From: Dichomitus squalens LYAD-421 SS1
Lineage: Eukaryota; Basidiomycota; Agaricomycetes; Polyporales; Polyporaceae
DNA: 64,000 nt
Assembly: GCF_000275845.1 (NCBI RefSeq)
Contig: NW_006766886.1
Span: 169,637-233,636 of the forward strand
Reading direction: 5' to 3'
Position numbers and translations under genes: made by a program. The notes below the pieces were generated by a model, which saw only the letters and a list, made by a program, of their open reading frames with translations, was not told where the DNA came from and ran no database searches. Shown one piece after another: positions 1 through 11,771 of this stretch; positions within the stretch are counted from its first letter, which is position 1; each line of letters starts with the position of its first letter.

Positions 1-373
1 TGGGAATCTTCGTCTCGTATCTTTGGACGATGTTGATTTAGCCCGAGTATTGCATGTAATGCACGTCACGCAACTTGGAAGCCGTGGACGTGGCATTGGA
101 CATTTGAATTGTGGATGCACCCCGAGAAGCCCTGCCGACTTGCTGCAGGAAATGTTTAAATGGAGACATTGACCAAAAGTGCAACGCAATACCATACGTT
201 ATCCAGCCATCCTCACTATGCATCAACTACGTGTGCTCAGGCGAATAGTGGTAATAAGCAAAGGGTATATATATTATGGGCGCTCTGGATACCCGAGTCA
301 AGAATGGCGTGAGCGCTAAATTTTCAGACCTATAAGCACCGAGTCACTCTCGCGTACTGTTTCCCCTACCACC
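1..373. other. 5' flank of the reductoisomerase gene
   Basis: No gene is recognised here. The segment holds the probable core promoter of the downstream ILV5-type gene, including a TATA-like run at 266-275. A 62-codon minus-strand reading frame at 38-226 has no family resemblance and is treated as chance. Confidence 0.5.
266..275 (+). promoter_or_regulatory. TATA-like box
   Basis: An alternating TA run lies about 100 bases before the start codon at 374. That distance is compatible with a fungal TATA element and a short 5' UTR. Position and composition only. Confidence 0.45.
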
Positions 374-1809
374 ATGTCCTCCTTTGCCCTCCGTGCTGCT
401 GCTCGTGCCGCTTCCCGTCGTGCGCCCCGCGCCGCGCTTCAGGCGACCAAGGCGTCGTACTCTGTCCTCTCCCGTAATGCCGCCGCACGTTCTGCGGCGC
501 CCTGTCCTGCTGTCATGGTACGTACGTTTTACCCTGTTCATTTTCGCCCATCCAATACCCTATCCCGCACTAGGCAACGCGCGGCGTGAAGACTCTCAAT
601 TTTGCTGGCACGGATGAGGTCGTCTACGAGCGCAGCGACTGGCCCCTCGCGAAGCTCCAGGACTACTTCAAGAACGACACCCTCGCGCTCATTGGCTACG
701 GCTCACAAGGCCACGGCCAGGGCCTCAACGCTCGCGACAACGGCCTGAACGTCATTGTCGGTGTTCGTGAGAATGGCGAGTCGTGGAAGCAGGCGATCGA
801 GGACGGCTGGGTGCCGGGCAAGACGCTCTTCCCCATTGAGGAGGCGATCAACCGCGGGACGATCATCATGAACCTCCTTTCGGACGCCGCTCAGTCCCAG
901 ACGTGGCCCAAGATTGCACCCCTCATCACTAAGGGCAAGACCCTCTACTTCTCACACGGTTTCTCGGTCGTGTACAAGGACGACACCAAAGTCGTGCCTC
1001 CCCCCGACGTCGATGTCATCCTCGTCGCGCCCAAGGGCTCTGGCCGCACCGTCCGCACTCTTTTCAAGGAGGGTCGTGGTATCAACTCCTCTGTTGCTGT
1101 CTGGCAGGATGTGACTGGCAAGGCCAAGGAGAAGGCTGTTGCTCTTGGTGTTGGTATCGGCTCCGGCTACCTCTACGATACGACGTTTGAGAAGGAGGTG
1201 TACTCCGACCTCTACGGCGAGCGTGGTGTTGTACGTGGCATATTTCTATCCTTGATCCGGTGCCCAATTGACGTCTCTCTGCAGTTGATGGGTGCTATCC
1301 AGGGTCTTTTCTTGGCTCAGTACAAGGTTCTCCGCCAGAACGGTCACAGCCCGTCGGAAGCGTTCAACGAGACTGTCGAGGAGGCTACCCAGTCCCTCTA
1401 CCCCCTCATCGGCCAGTACGGGTGAGTACCTCAACAGTCCTTAAGAGCATAATGAACCCATTATCTCGGATACTGATCGCCATATGTAGTATGGACTACA
1501 TGTACAACGCGTGCTCCACGACTGCGCGCCGTGGTGCGCTGGACTGGGCGAAGGAGTTCGAGAAGGTCAATCTGCCTGTCTTCGAGCGTCTCTACGAGAG
1601 CGTGAAGAACGGTACGGAGACCCGTCGCAGCTTGGAGTTCAATGGCCGCTCGACCTACCGCGAGGACCTGGCTAAGGAGCTCAAGGAGATCGACGAACAG
1701 GAGATCTGGCGGGCTGGTGCGTCCTTTCCTTTGGTCTACTTACGCGAGTATGTGCTGATCGTCTGCAGGCAAGGTCGTCCGCTCACTCCGCCCGGACAGG
1801 CAATCATAG
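374..1809 (+). CDS. ILV5: Ketol-acid reductoisomerase, mitochondrial
   Basis: Acetohydroxyacid (ketol-acid) reductoisomerase, the NADPH- and Mg-dependent second common step of valine, leucine and isoleucine synthesis, in the mitochondrial matrix. Five exons fit: 374-517, 574-1230, 1285-1421, 1490-1716 and 1769-1809, giving 401 residues, close to the yeast enzyme. The first ~45 residues are rich in Ala, Arg and Ser with no acidic residues, typical of a matrix targeting peptide. The Rossmann motif GYGSQGHGQG follows at about residue 90. The KARI knotted C-terminal domain is visible in GAIQGLFLAQYKVLRQ, MDYMYNACSTTARRGALDW and the terminal VRSLRPDRQS. All junctions are GT-AG and keep frame. The start is the first ATG of the presequence, about 100 bases after a TATA-like run. 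Nothing looks defective. Confidence 0.95.
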
Positions 1810-2338
1810 AAGTTTGGCTGGTTCTTTGCCGTGCCGAGCATACTTCATACCTAAAAGCACTCCTGGGGTGCACCGTTGGTTTAGTGCTGTTTTACGAGTA
1901 CCTGACAATTGACGCCATGCGGACCGACCATTCCGTTCTGAGTGCGAGCAAGAAGCGCGTAGTCTGCGATCGAACGCTTGAAGGTTTACTAGTTTTCATG
2001 TTACGTCGATTCTAGGTCCTCTCGGCAGAAGGACACTGATTGTGTATACGCTCACTCTGGCTTATGTTAGCGTGATACCGCGTCGAAATTTGCATCTCAA
2101 CTCGGCGGAAAATGGGTAGCGTGGGGATGGGGGCACCGTGATGCGTACGATTGCACGAAAAGTGAGTCATGCGATGCACTCCAGCACGAATCATTTGCCA
2201 ATTGCGACTCTATACAGATCTTCGCATCCGGATGCGAGGCGGAGAGCGTGTGGTATTTGGGTTCTCGAAGATCGTTGAGGGACACTTGTTATATACGGGA
2301 GTGTCGCGTTGCATTTGACTTGGTCTCAGCCTTCAGAC
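1810..2338 (+). other. Intergenic, ILV5 3' side and MFS promoter
   Basis: About 530 bases without a recognisable gene between two plus-strand genes. It should contain the ILV5 3' UTR and the transporter promoter. No repeat or RNA gene was seen. Confidence 0.5.
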
Positions 2339-4219
2339 ATGTGTACGAACCCGGACACGCCAGCGGATCCTTCGGCCCTTGCCATTGATGATGAGGGCGT
2401 GCACCAGCACGCGAGTCGGTCACCAGCTTCATCAGTGCAGAGACACCAAGAGGTCAAAGAGACACCGCTTCCGAAACTCCAGCTTTTTCTTCTGTTGTAC
2501 CTTCAACTTGCAGAACCGATCACTTCCACCGTCATATACCCCTTCGTCAACCAGCTCGTGAGGGAGACGGGCATCACGGGCGGTGACGAGCGGAAGACAG
2601 GTTACTTCGCGGGTCTCATCGTACGTTTTTTCTCAAGACCATTTTCTCTGACCGTGCGGCGGTGTTTACGAATGGTCTCGCAGGAGTCGTCGTTCTACGC
2701 CGTCGAGGCGATCTGCGTTCTCCAATGGGGGCGCGCGTCGGATCGCATGGGGCGCAAGCCCATCCTGTTAGGCGGCCTCCCTGGATTGACGCTGTCGATG
2801 ATAGGCTTCGGGCTGTCGACAAAGTACTGGGCTCTCATCCTAAGTCGTTGTGCTGAGGGCGCCCTGAATGGGAACATTGGTGTAACAAAAAGCATGATGG
2901 CGGAGATCACGGACTCAACAAATCGCGCTAGGGGTTTTGCCTATATGCCTATGATATGGGCGTTAGGTAGCACGGTTGGGTATGTTGCATCTATACTGTA
3001 GTCGGCGATTGTCGAGGCTGATGAATGTCGCAGCCCGATCATCGGCGGCGTGTTCTCAAGGCCAGCAGATGGCTGGCCACCATTCCGGCACGGCGCTTTT
3101 TGGAGAACGTACCCATACTTCCTACCGTGCATAGTCACGGCATGCATTTCGATCAGCGCATTTATGCTTGCCCTGTTCGGGCTGAAGGAGGTCGGTATCT
3201 GATTGAATCTCATTTTGTGGTCGTTGGCTCAGCTCTTGCAGACGCTCCCTCGCACCTTCCGCAACACAGGATCCGATACCGAACGAACCGCGACACTGTA
3301 TCGAGATGCTCAGAGCCAACAAAGTGTCAGCGCTGCTGTCGTTTCCGAAGGGGACAACGTCATCGAAGTAGTAAGAGTCGAGCCGCTGCCCAATCTGGAG
3401 AAGAACGATCTCCCCGATACCGGGGTACTCGTCGACAAAGTTGACTCCGAAACGCCAGTCACCATACGCACCATACTCGTACCGCGTGTGCTTTGGCCGA
3501 TCATCAACTATGGCTTCCTCGCTCTTACCGACCAATGCGTTGTCGTGCTCGTTCCCCTCATGTACTCAACCAGTATTCCCCTTGGCGGCCTGGGATTCAC
3601 TACCTTCACTATCGGGCTCATTCAGGGTGTTGCGGGCTTCGTGGGAGGCATCGTGCAGGTCTTCAGCTTTCCTTGGATGCAAAGGAAGCTCGGCTCAAAG
3701 TGGCTGTATACCCTGTCGTATTCCATGTTTGTAGTGGTGTTCGCGCTCTTCCCACTCATCAGCTTCCTGACGAAGCGAGAGGGGAAAGTCCGTAGTACGA
3801 CGTGGGTGTTGGTGGTCCTGCAATTTGTTGCATACGTGAACACGTACATGACCTGGGGTAGGTCCACTTGAGCTACGAATGTGCACGCGATGTTGACTTC
3901 ACATGCCTCATAGGATGCATATTCATGTATATAAGCGATGGAGCGCCCAACCAGAGGGCACTCGGGTTGACCAATGGATTCGCTCAGACGACGGCTTCGA
4001 CAGTTCGGGCTATCGCGCCCGCAGCGTCATCCTCCCTGTTTTCAGTCTCCCTGGAGCAGCATCTGCTGGAGGCTGGCTCGTCTATTGTGTATTGTGCGTA
4101 ATCACAATGGCTGGAATTGTTGCCACTGGTCGCCTTCCCAAACATCAGGCCAGACAAAGTGCGTCATTCTATTGCAGATACCTCAGTCGCTAACGAATGC
4201 TGATGTAGAGGCACACTAG
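2339..4219 (+). CDS. MFS transporter, ZIFL/YCR023C type, frameshifted
   Basis: Major facilitator superfamily transporter resembling fungal YCR023C and plant ZIFL proteins. Substrate unknown; membrane location inferred. Exons: 2339-2620, 2684-2979, 3034-3190, 3242-3857, 3914 to about 4160, and a short last exon ending at 4219. The N-terminus has a polar tail of ~45 residues, then a first helix containing QLAEPITSTVIYPFVNQL. The MFS signature between helices 2 and 3 is GRASDRMGRKPILLGG. A long hydrophilic central loop precedes the second half (TILVPRVLWPIINYGFLAL), and NGFAQTTASTVRAIAPA lies near helix 10-11. In exon 5 the conserved reading runs to EQHLL and continues (GGWLVYCVL) only one frame over, so a single base seems missing near 4070. 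Read as is, the protein ends early at ...SIVYCA. The third intron uses a weak donor (GTCGGT). Confidence 0.82.
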
Positions 4220-5582
4220 GAAAATGGCGCCGTTGGTACAACTCCGAGGTGTCCCTTGTTAATCGATGCTGCAGGCGACGACGCATATGTTTATGGAGAG
4301 CTGTAAATAATCACGGCAGACATTCTAAGTGCTTGTCGTTGTCCTACATCGAAGGCGTAGAAGTCGCTCTATTATGTACAATGACAGCTGACGTATGCGT
4401 ACGCGATGGTGTTATCAAATTTTCGCCTCGGTCAACCTTTGTGTGGCTTCATTGCTTAGAGCTTGGACTTGACGCTCTTGGCATGCTCTAATGAGTAGCT
4501 GTGAGTGACTTCGGAGTCTGATGTAATATATGTGGTCCCGGTAGAGCCCAGCACCATGCGGGAGTTGGGCTACCGGCACAAATGTCGGAGCCGGCGCCCA
4601 GGTACTGGCGCTAATGAACAGTGATCGTCTCCTTCGCCCATGGTCACTACTACCGTATGGCTCTCATGTGCCATTTCAAGCGTACCTTGCTCGGTCGGTA
4701 GTTCAGTTGGTTGGCTATGCGCGCGTGTATCACGCTAACAGCTCAGTACGCACATCCTCGGGTTTCGCGTACTGCCCGTGAGCCGATGATCCCATCCGGA
4801 CTTGAATCTAACGCGCAGCTATATCTCCTCAGGCACATCTTGCAGAGAAGTCTCTCAGTGTTTATCGAAACCATACCGTCTGAGTAGCCTCATAAAAGTA
4901 TGTACATTCTTTTTGTGTTGACATGCCCACGCCAATCGACCCTGGCTGTTCTCGCTTTGCGCCGCTCGAAGGTCGGATGGAACAACTGCATTGTTGGCCC
5001 GGGGAGAGCTTTCTGTTGGAGTGTCAGAAGGGAGGGCGCGATGCGTGTACCTGTCTCTTTTCGCACAGACGGACCAAAGGGTATTCATCGGTGCCTGCTA
5101 CATGGCTATGTTCGACAGGTCACAGACTTCGCTCGGCCATGTGGCTGAGAACATGTGTTTGACACAGCGCATCGGATCTATGGCGTCCGTACTGAGGTCA
5201 CAGACAATCTGCTGGGTACGTCAATCCTACACGAAGTACTTTATTGATGCCCCTCTGATGGCCTATGTTCATATTTAGCCCCCCGTGTACATTGGTTACG
5301 AACGACGGCTGTGCTTGAATTGAGCGTCTCGATTCACCAGACGATCCACGAATGGCAGTGTACTTGTGATTCGGGGGACGAGCGGACGTCAGTTAAACGA
5401 TTCTCACCGAAGATCGAGAATAGCTTTGTCCGACTCCGGTCTGAGTCGGCGGGCTCATTAGGGTCTCGAACTTCTCGTTAGATTCGGCTGCTGTATGTCT
5501 TCTCGCCGGGTGTATAAGGAGTGTGCTTGAACCAGTGCAACTCATCTGGCCACGCCTGCAACCTTGACAGGTAGTCCGTGCT
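4220..5582. other. Intergenic region, no gene recognised
   Basis: About 1.36 kb with only short frames and no family resemblance on either strand. A tRNA-like box A occurs near 4690 but no tRNA fold could be completed. Confidence 0.45.
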
Positions 5583-7699
5583 ATGGCAGACATACTTGCT
5601 GGATTGCTCTCACAGTTCTGGGAGTTGCGTGTCTCGGTATATGCCAATGGTGCGTGCGCTTCACGTCTACTCGTCGACGTTATCTGAATGATACTTATGC
5701 ATGTAGTCGCTTCTCTCGCCTTGCTCGTGTATGTTGAAGCCATGAACTTCAATGCTATAAGTTGCCCACTTACACTCCTCAGATATGACTGGCAGCTGAC
5801 GTTTGGAGACGAGGTGCGACTTTGCTACGAGGACCGTCAATCACGACTGAGCTCTGGACTAGGTCGATATCATGTGGATGTCTAAGGCGAAGTTCAGCAA
5901 ACTACTATTCGTAAGTCAATGATTGCATGCACTCTATTCTCTTGAGTTAACATTATGGATAGCTATGGGTATGATTGTAAAACAGAGGTGTATATGCTAA
6001 TCCTCTGATCGCTTCTGTTACTGTAATCAGATCCGTTACTTCGGCATAGGCACCCACACGTTCATCGTCGGTGCGATGTACTTGCTACCTGATCCTTCAC
6101 CTGCGGTGAGTTTTCCCAGCTCACCCCGAGGCCCTCCGATCCCTTACAGTGTACAGTTGTGAGTTCCCTTCACACCTAATGCAGCTAGACATGGTTTGAG
6201 CTTCTTCATGATCCCAGCTGTCGTGTTGCAACAACGTTCCAGACCGCAGGGCCGAACATCATGTGGTGGTCAGTTGAGTTCGTCTTCGCGCTGCGGTACG
6301 TGTAGTCGTGCGCCCTCACGTCATCACACCCTCCTCATATCCTTAGCTGCTTAGCGTATGGATCCTCTACGAGAGGTCGCGGAAGCTGCTCTTGTTCCTT
6401 GCTATGATGTATACAGGTTTGTTCATCCGTCGGCGCATTTTATGAATGCTGATGATCCTACCTGTAAGCATCCATTGGTGCCAGGTGTGTACAGGACATC
6501 ATTGAGAGCGGTCTGATCTATATACCTGCTTCAGTGCTGTCCTGTTGGTCAAAGCGTTGCTTCATGTCGATTGTGAGTTTCTTCCGGCACCGAAGTAATC
6601 CACGTGTGTCGAACTCAGTTCAAAACCCAGTGATCACGGTGCCGGGGTCAGCTCGACCATCTCGCATTTAGGTGTGAATTTGTGCTCAAAGACTGTCCAC
6701 AGCGGGGTCATCTCAGGCTGCTTATCAAGTGGTTTGTGCTTGCATATGAGACAGTTCAGACTAGCCCAATGTATGCTAACAATCACCTATCCATCTCAGT
6801 CCCCATCTACATTTACAGCGCATTCGTCATTGGCATTATTACAGTACGTGTAGTATTATCTCATCCCATTGTTGCCGCTGGGTGTATTCACGAGCTACAC
6901 TGTCGGCAGACATCGATGCTCTGCGTCTTGACATTGTACCAAACTATCCGATTTAGAGACGGGTTGACCAGGTCCCCGCTGATCACGTTGTTCCGTAAGT
7001 CGATTTCCACAACGTCTCTGACGTCCCAGCAGCCTAAAACCTCGGAACGTCAGTGAGGGACGGACTTGTCTACTACTTCGTGTACGAGCGGTGAATATGA
7101 TGCTCTAGAGGCTTCTGTAAAGCTGACCCACCGCGCCTTCGTTCGCAGTGTGTCAGGTGAGTAGAAGCATCTTGACATGGAAACTTAGAGATCGATTCAT
7201 GATTTTACATAACAGTGGTCTTCTTGCTGAACCTGTTCATGTTTCGCTTTGGTGCCGCGACATTCAAGAGCCTCTTCAGCGGCTTCCTCGAGGCGTACGT
7301 CATTCCCCCTCCTGCGCGGTGGTCTTAAGACTGACGCCGAGCACAAGCATCCCTTGTATGTTCGGCGCGCGGGTTCTCATCAACATTCTGTCCCTCGTCC
7401 AAAAACAATCCGGGGTCAGCGACACTGCTCCGCCATACTCTGAGCCGAAGTTCCGGCACACATCCACAGCAGGGTTTGATAGCGGGGCCAGTGTAACGTC
7501 TTCGGGTACGGACGCTGGCACCTCCACGAGCGGGACTGTCACGGTGGATAGCGGTCGGGAGGCAGGGACGCACCCCAGTGCGAGGAGCAGCTCGAGCGGT
7601 ATGACGCTGTCTCGGGGTGCACTGTCTGCGTGTGCAATGGGAATCGAAGAGGTCCTGCGCACGTACAGCGATGATATCGAGAAGGGGTATGACTCATGA
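5583..7699 (+). CDS. DUF6533-type multi-pass membrane protein
   Basis: A basidiomycete-expanded family of seven-helix membrane proteins of unknown function. Likely exons begin 5583-5649, 5707-5728, 5783-5813, 5863-5910 and 6031-6105. They join to a protein starting MADILAGLLSQFWEL, followed by the family core YDWQLTFGDEVDIMW and SKAKFSKLLF, then IRYFGIGTHTF. Later pieces read FQTAGPNIMWWSVEFVFALR joined to VWILYERSRKLLLFL, which match the later helices. The last exon ends at 7699 with a Ser/Thr-rich cytoplasmic-looking tail. The many exons of 20-80 bases are usual for this family. One junction near 6150-6230 could not be made to keep frame, so the gene may be slightly decayed or have an unusual exon there. 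Middle exons (6470-7280) were not resolved. Confidence 0.7.
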
Positions 7700-7735
7700 T
7701 GAGATACGCTCTCTGTAACGAGTTGATGACAGATG

Positions 7736-8164
7736 TATGAGTGGATGACTTTCCATAAGCTATCTACGGCTCTACGGACGTCCGTAAATCTCTAAACAGA
7801 CCGATTTGGGCAAGGGGCAGTGTTGCCGACACCAGATCTGAACTCCGCTGATGAAATTTAGGATACGGACGTCAAAATCTAGGAGGGGGGTCCGACCCCC
7901 CTTTCTAAATCTCTAACAGGCCGTAGACAGTCCGTAGACCTCGGCATACGGTGCCGTGACCACGAGAAAGGAAGGAGCCATCATGACAAAGCGAACTGCG
8001 TGCCAAATACAGACATGACATAAGCCACTCCAGTCACGTGCTGATGATGAGCAGAACATGCCGCTTGTTTAGCGCCCAAGATCCACAGACTGTTTCAAAC
8101 CCCGCCTAGAAATCTACGGACGTCCGTAGAGCCGTAGATCCTTATGGAAAGTCGTCCAGTATGA
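7736..8164. mobile_element. MITE with long terminal inverted repeats and TSD
   Basis: Non-autonomous DNA transposon. The element occupies 7741-8159 (419 bp) and is flanked by the direct repeat TATGA at 7736-7740 and 8160-8164. The first ~45 bases (GACTTTCCATAAG, then ATCTACGGCTCTACGGACG, then TCCGTA) recur inverted at about 8110-8159 with few mismatches. The TIRs themselves contain the palindrome TACGGACGTCCGTA. The centre has a compact hairpin at 7885-7901 (GGGGGGTC, one base, GACCCCCC) and internal repeats of AATCTCTAA at about 7788 and 7908. No coding capacity is seen. The superfamily is not assigned from the TSD alone. Confidence 0.85.
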
Positions 8165-8507
8165 TCACAAAAGAGTGTCGTGGATGAGCTTCCGTTCTTC
8201 GTAGAGACTACAACGGCGGTTCTAACCTGAGGGGCAATCTGGCCTTGACGGTTTCAAACCTATACCTACCGCATGCAGAAAGAGAGCAGCCGAGCAGCGC
8301 GCGCAGCCACCGCTGTCACGCGCTCATCAAAATGTGATACGGGGGCGAGCGGCGAGGTCGAGGGCCCTGCCCATGACGACCGGAAGAGGGAAAAAGCAAA
8401 GCGACAACTATGTAGTATGCAAGCACATAGCATGCCTTAAGGCGAGCAGGTCTATGGCGGGAGGTAGGGAGGCGGGAGCGGGAGGCAGCAGTCATGACGG
8501 ACAGGAC
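8165..8507. other. Unassigned segment between MITE and repeat copy A
   Basis: About 340 bases, purine-rich towards 8460-8490, with no recognisable gene, repeat or RNA. Confidence 0.4.
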
Positions 8508-9783
8508 GCGTCGTTTCACAACCTGTACGTGACTTAGCTATCTTGCGATAGGATCTGACGATCAGCAACAATGTACTGAAAGGCAGTGCGTGGCCAGGGA
8601 CTATAACCTGCAGACAAGCACAAGTCACACATCGCTCGCATCCCGACAATTCCAGAAAAGTGTTCTCGTGCGTGTTCGTGTACAACAGTGCGAAGACGTT
8701 TTCAATGTTTATGGACAACTCGTTCTGCGTATCTCCCCTGTCCTGAGTCTCCATCAAGAATCTTGGCGTAGTAATCGCAGGATTGCGGAGGGTCGCCTGA
8801 TACAGCCCACGAAGGATGGAATCGAGGAGCGTCCGCGACTATCGGCACGACCGTATTGCCCACCCAGCGGAGGGGGACTAGCCATGGCTTGCCCAGGGAA
8901 ACTGTACCACAGACTTTCAGATACTCAATGTACTGCTCACGGGTATACGGATCGTAGGCTTACCGAGTGTTCCAAGGGAGACAAGAGGAAGAAGCAGTCG
9001 CCATCGTCTCCGTAGGCCGAAGGGGCTGACCTGACAAGGGGGAGCCACCGCCAAAGTCTGTCAGCCCCACCTGACATACAACCCCAACACTCCGTGGCCC
9101 AGAAGTGCTAGAGAAGATACGTCAGGGACCATGGAGGACGATTTTGTCGGCGACTGCGTTATTTGCCGCGAGTGGTGGGCGACTGGAAGAACTGCCTTTG
9201 AATCGTCAAGGGGGTTAGGACGAAGAACGACGAGGCGAAGGACCGATGCTTACTGAGTCGACAGCCTCAACCATCACTTATGAGATCCTCGGCACATGGA
9301 CTGCCCGAAAGCGGCGATGTTCTCCACTCGGGTGCGGGGCAGGAGCAACATGCTGTCGTGGTGGACAGCGCTCCTTGCCTATAGACGGACGAGTAGTAGG
9401 CGAGGACGAGACCCAGAGAGTGCGTGGATGATGATCAAGGGACGACATCGCTGCCCGCATATGAAGTCAGGATGAGGATGATAGTTCACTGAGACGCGGA
9501 GAAGATGGTGGTTGGGGGGTGAGGAAGGGTAGCGGCGCTGTGCGGGTTCTTAAACCACTGGCAGGGCTGGCAGACCAGATGTGATGCCGGACTGACCTTC
9601 ACAGAGGTTGGGTTGTCAGCCGTGTGAAGATGGTTCTAGGAGACGTCTGTTAGCGCGTGCATGGCAAGTTAAGTGGTGGTTCGAACATTACGATCTATTC
9701 CCTGGATCGCATACTCGCGATCCATGTGATCTCTCGCCACTGGCATGCAGACAGCCAATCGAATCGCTTGAACGCGCAGCCGG
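8508..9783. repeat. Dispersed 1.3-kb repeat, copy A
   Basis: This segment is nearly identical to 37745-39093 in the same orientation. Shared sequence starts at GCGTCGTTTCACAACC and ends at TTGAACGCGCAGCCGG. Copy A lacks about 70 bases present in copy B after position 8546. A minus-strand frame of about 100 codons at 8452-8757 is conserved in both copies over its first ~70 codons (ENVFALLYTNTHENTFLE, then ECGRCVTCAC-like cysteines), so a relic coding region is possible, but no transposase or reverse transcriptase motif is visible. No terminal inverted or long terminal repeats and no clear target duplication were seen. Confidence 0.85.
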
Positions 9784-10063
9784 CTTTCCATAACACAGCG
9801 ATGGCCAAGGTTACGATCTTCGGAACGAGCACAGGGACTCCGAAGCCTACTAGAGGTCAGTTCACGCATGTTGGCTGAGTTGAACGTAGTCGCATAGTCG
9901 CTGCTGCTGCTTATGGAGATTTATAAATGCACTTTGGTGAGATATATGCTTTCAAAAAAATGTACTGAGGGCCGAAGCGATATGGGGTTGCCATGTCTGC
10001 GCTGGCGAGCGGATACAAAACCTGTAGGGCCGTAACGGGGCGCTTCAGTTACCTAACTCGTCA

Positions 10064-10479
10064 TCAATCTCTTCCAGAAATGTGGGCCAGAGCGATTTTG
10101 CGTGCATGTTTGTACGTGGATTGCTCGCCGACGCAGAAGCAGAGAGTCTGGAGCCAGAAGCTAATCCAGAGTCGCTTTTGCGAAAGCAACGCTCTGAGCG
10201 CCCGCTTCCCAAACAAATCCGAAAGTGATTCTGGAGTTGAAACGAAATTATAGTCGCTGTCAGGCTCGGCCAGAATCTCCCACTCTGACCTCCCCTAATG
10301 GATGCATCTGCATCGGGTCTCCAGATCTGAGGTGTACCACGACCTCTCTCGTTCGGGTTGATGAGACGTTGTAGCATATCGAGAGCGCCTTGAATGGCCT
10401 CCGCTTCTACTAGTATCGCCAACGTCAAGTCGGACTGGAGCAAGGCCAGTTCGATGAAGGAGGGATAAGAAGCGCCCAT
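10064..10479 (-). CDS. Hypothetical protein, uncertain model
   Basis: Not recognised. Two adjacent minus-strand pieces have protein-like composition. One begins at 10479 with MGASYPSFIELALLQSDL and continues with an acidic helix-like stretch (EAEAIQGALDMLQRLINPNE). The other, in a different frame, reads SDYNFVSTPESLSDLFGK and runs to a stop at 10064-10066, suggesting an intron between them around 10280-10330. A possible 5' exon with a good GT-AG intron lies near 10545-10607. No domain, signal peptide or membrane segment is evident. It could also be non-coding flank of the repeat copy. Confidence 0.3.
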
Positions 10480-11771
10480 TCCCGCCTCGGATAGAAGTAG
10501 TTCGGCGTTTCCTCATGTGAGTGGGTCCAGCATGAGCCAATCTGTAAAGGAGGGATGTGCATCACTTTGACAACATCGCGGATGGAGGCGCAAAGAAATG
10601 CTCACAGTCAGCGTCCTCAGCTGTCGCGGTCTTCGGATCGCAGCCGAGTCAGGTTAGGAGCTTCACGGAGGCGATACTGACGCTTCGAATGTTGCTCCCG
10701 AGCTGCTGGCGGCATACGAGAGTCGATGTGTGAAATGTGACATTGGATGAGCCTTGACATCCTCTGAAACCGGTGAACACGATCCGAAAAGGTTGGGTAG
10801 TATTGAAGGGCGAAACGCCTTGACTCCGATGGCGACAGGCGAGACGAGGGGCCGGAGACGGGCTTGGCTTGGAGGACATCGCAGAAAGTACAGAGCCTGC
10901 GTCTGCTTCTGAGTTCGACTTGGGTGAAGAGAACAAGCATGCTGCAAGCGTAGAGTTGACGACAGGTGCGGGCGAAGTTGCAAATCGTGGCAGGGGCGCT
11001 GACCGATGATTGCTTCAACCACTTCCCAAGGAGGCGCGAGGGATACGGCGGAGCTGAGAGCGGCGTGTCCGCTGTGAGAGATTTCGAGACATCTTCTCTG
11101 AAACAGAGAGCAGAGGGATCACCATGTATAAAGAGAGAGCGAGAGACAGGTGGGGGAACGCATGTATTGGGTTGAGGGTAAGGTGACGATCCGTAAACAT
11201 ACCAATAGTTGCACATTTGCATTGACACCTAAATATATATGATGGAGCCCCCATTAGTCGAGGCCGGAGACCGGAGAATTCGTCGGGATTGCGCTGGCAT
11301 CGCTGCGGCTGCAGTGGGAGTAGTAGACCAATGTCGTCGCCTCTCCCAGAGCGGCATTAATTGTGCCAGTCTGGCGCCGGCGTGTGCGGAGTTGGACGGT
11401 TGTGCGTGGAGTGATCTAATACTTACCTTGTTTGAAGTTATCTCTGGCCCCGATGATTGGCCGCCACAACGCCGGGGCCTGCAGTGCTGCGTCGGACCGG
11501 ATTGGGCAGCGGGGTTCTGTGAAAGATGTCGTCACTGCCGAATAAAGTCGAAGTGGATCGCAGGTGTCTTCATGCGATGGAACTCGCACGTCTCCAGCGA
11601 TTCCTCGGTGCTGCACCTTTCCACATCTGCTCGACCCTCTCCACCACTATATGACACCGACAAGAACCACCCACTTCCGGTTTCTCGACCAACTTTCCCC
11701 TCCCTGACTGCTCGACTGTTTACCTCTAGATCCCAATCTCGTGCACACTCATCTAGGCCGCGTCGCCCGAC
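10480..11771. other. Region without a confident gene
   Basis: About 1.3 kb before the polyphosphatase gene. A 95-codon minus-strand frame at 10649-10936 (start MFSSPKSNSEADAG) and a TATA-like run at 11232-11238 suggest a possible minus-strand transcript, but no family is recognised and the frames do not join cleanly. The last ~150 bases are pyrimidine-rich, as expected for the promoter and leader of the downstream plus-strand gene. Confidence 0.35.

Noticed and set aside
4688..4795. tRNA-like sequence with a good box A (TAGTTCAGTTGG)
   Set aside because: The acceptor arms do not pair, the T-arm lacks a proper TTCGA loop and no anticodon stem could be closed, even allowing an intron.
9781..9795. 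CTTTCCATAA just after repeat copy A, equal to part of the MITE end
   Set aside because: Only ten bases match and no second end or target duplication is nearby; likely chance.
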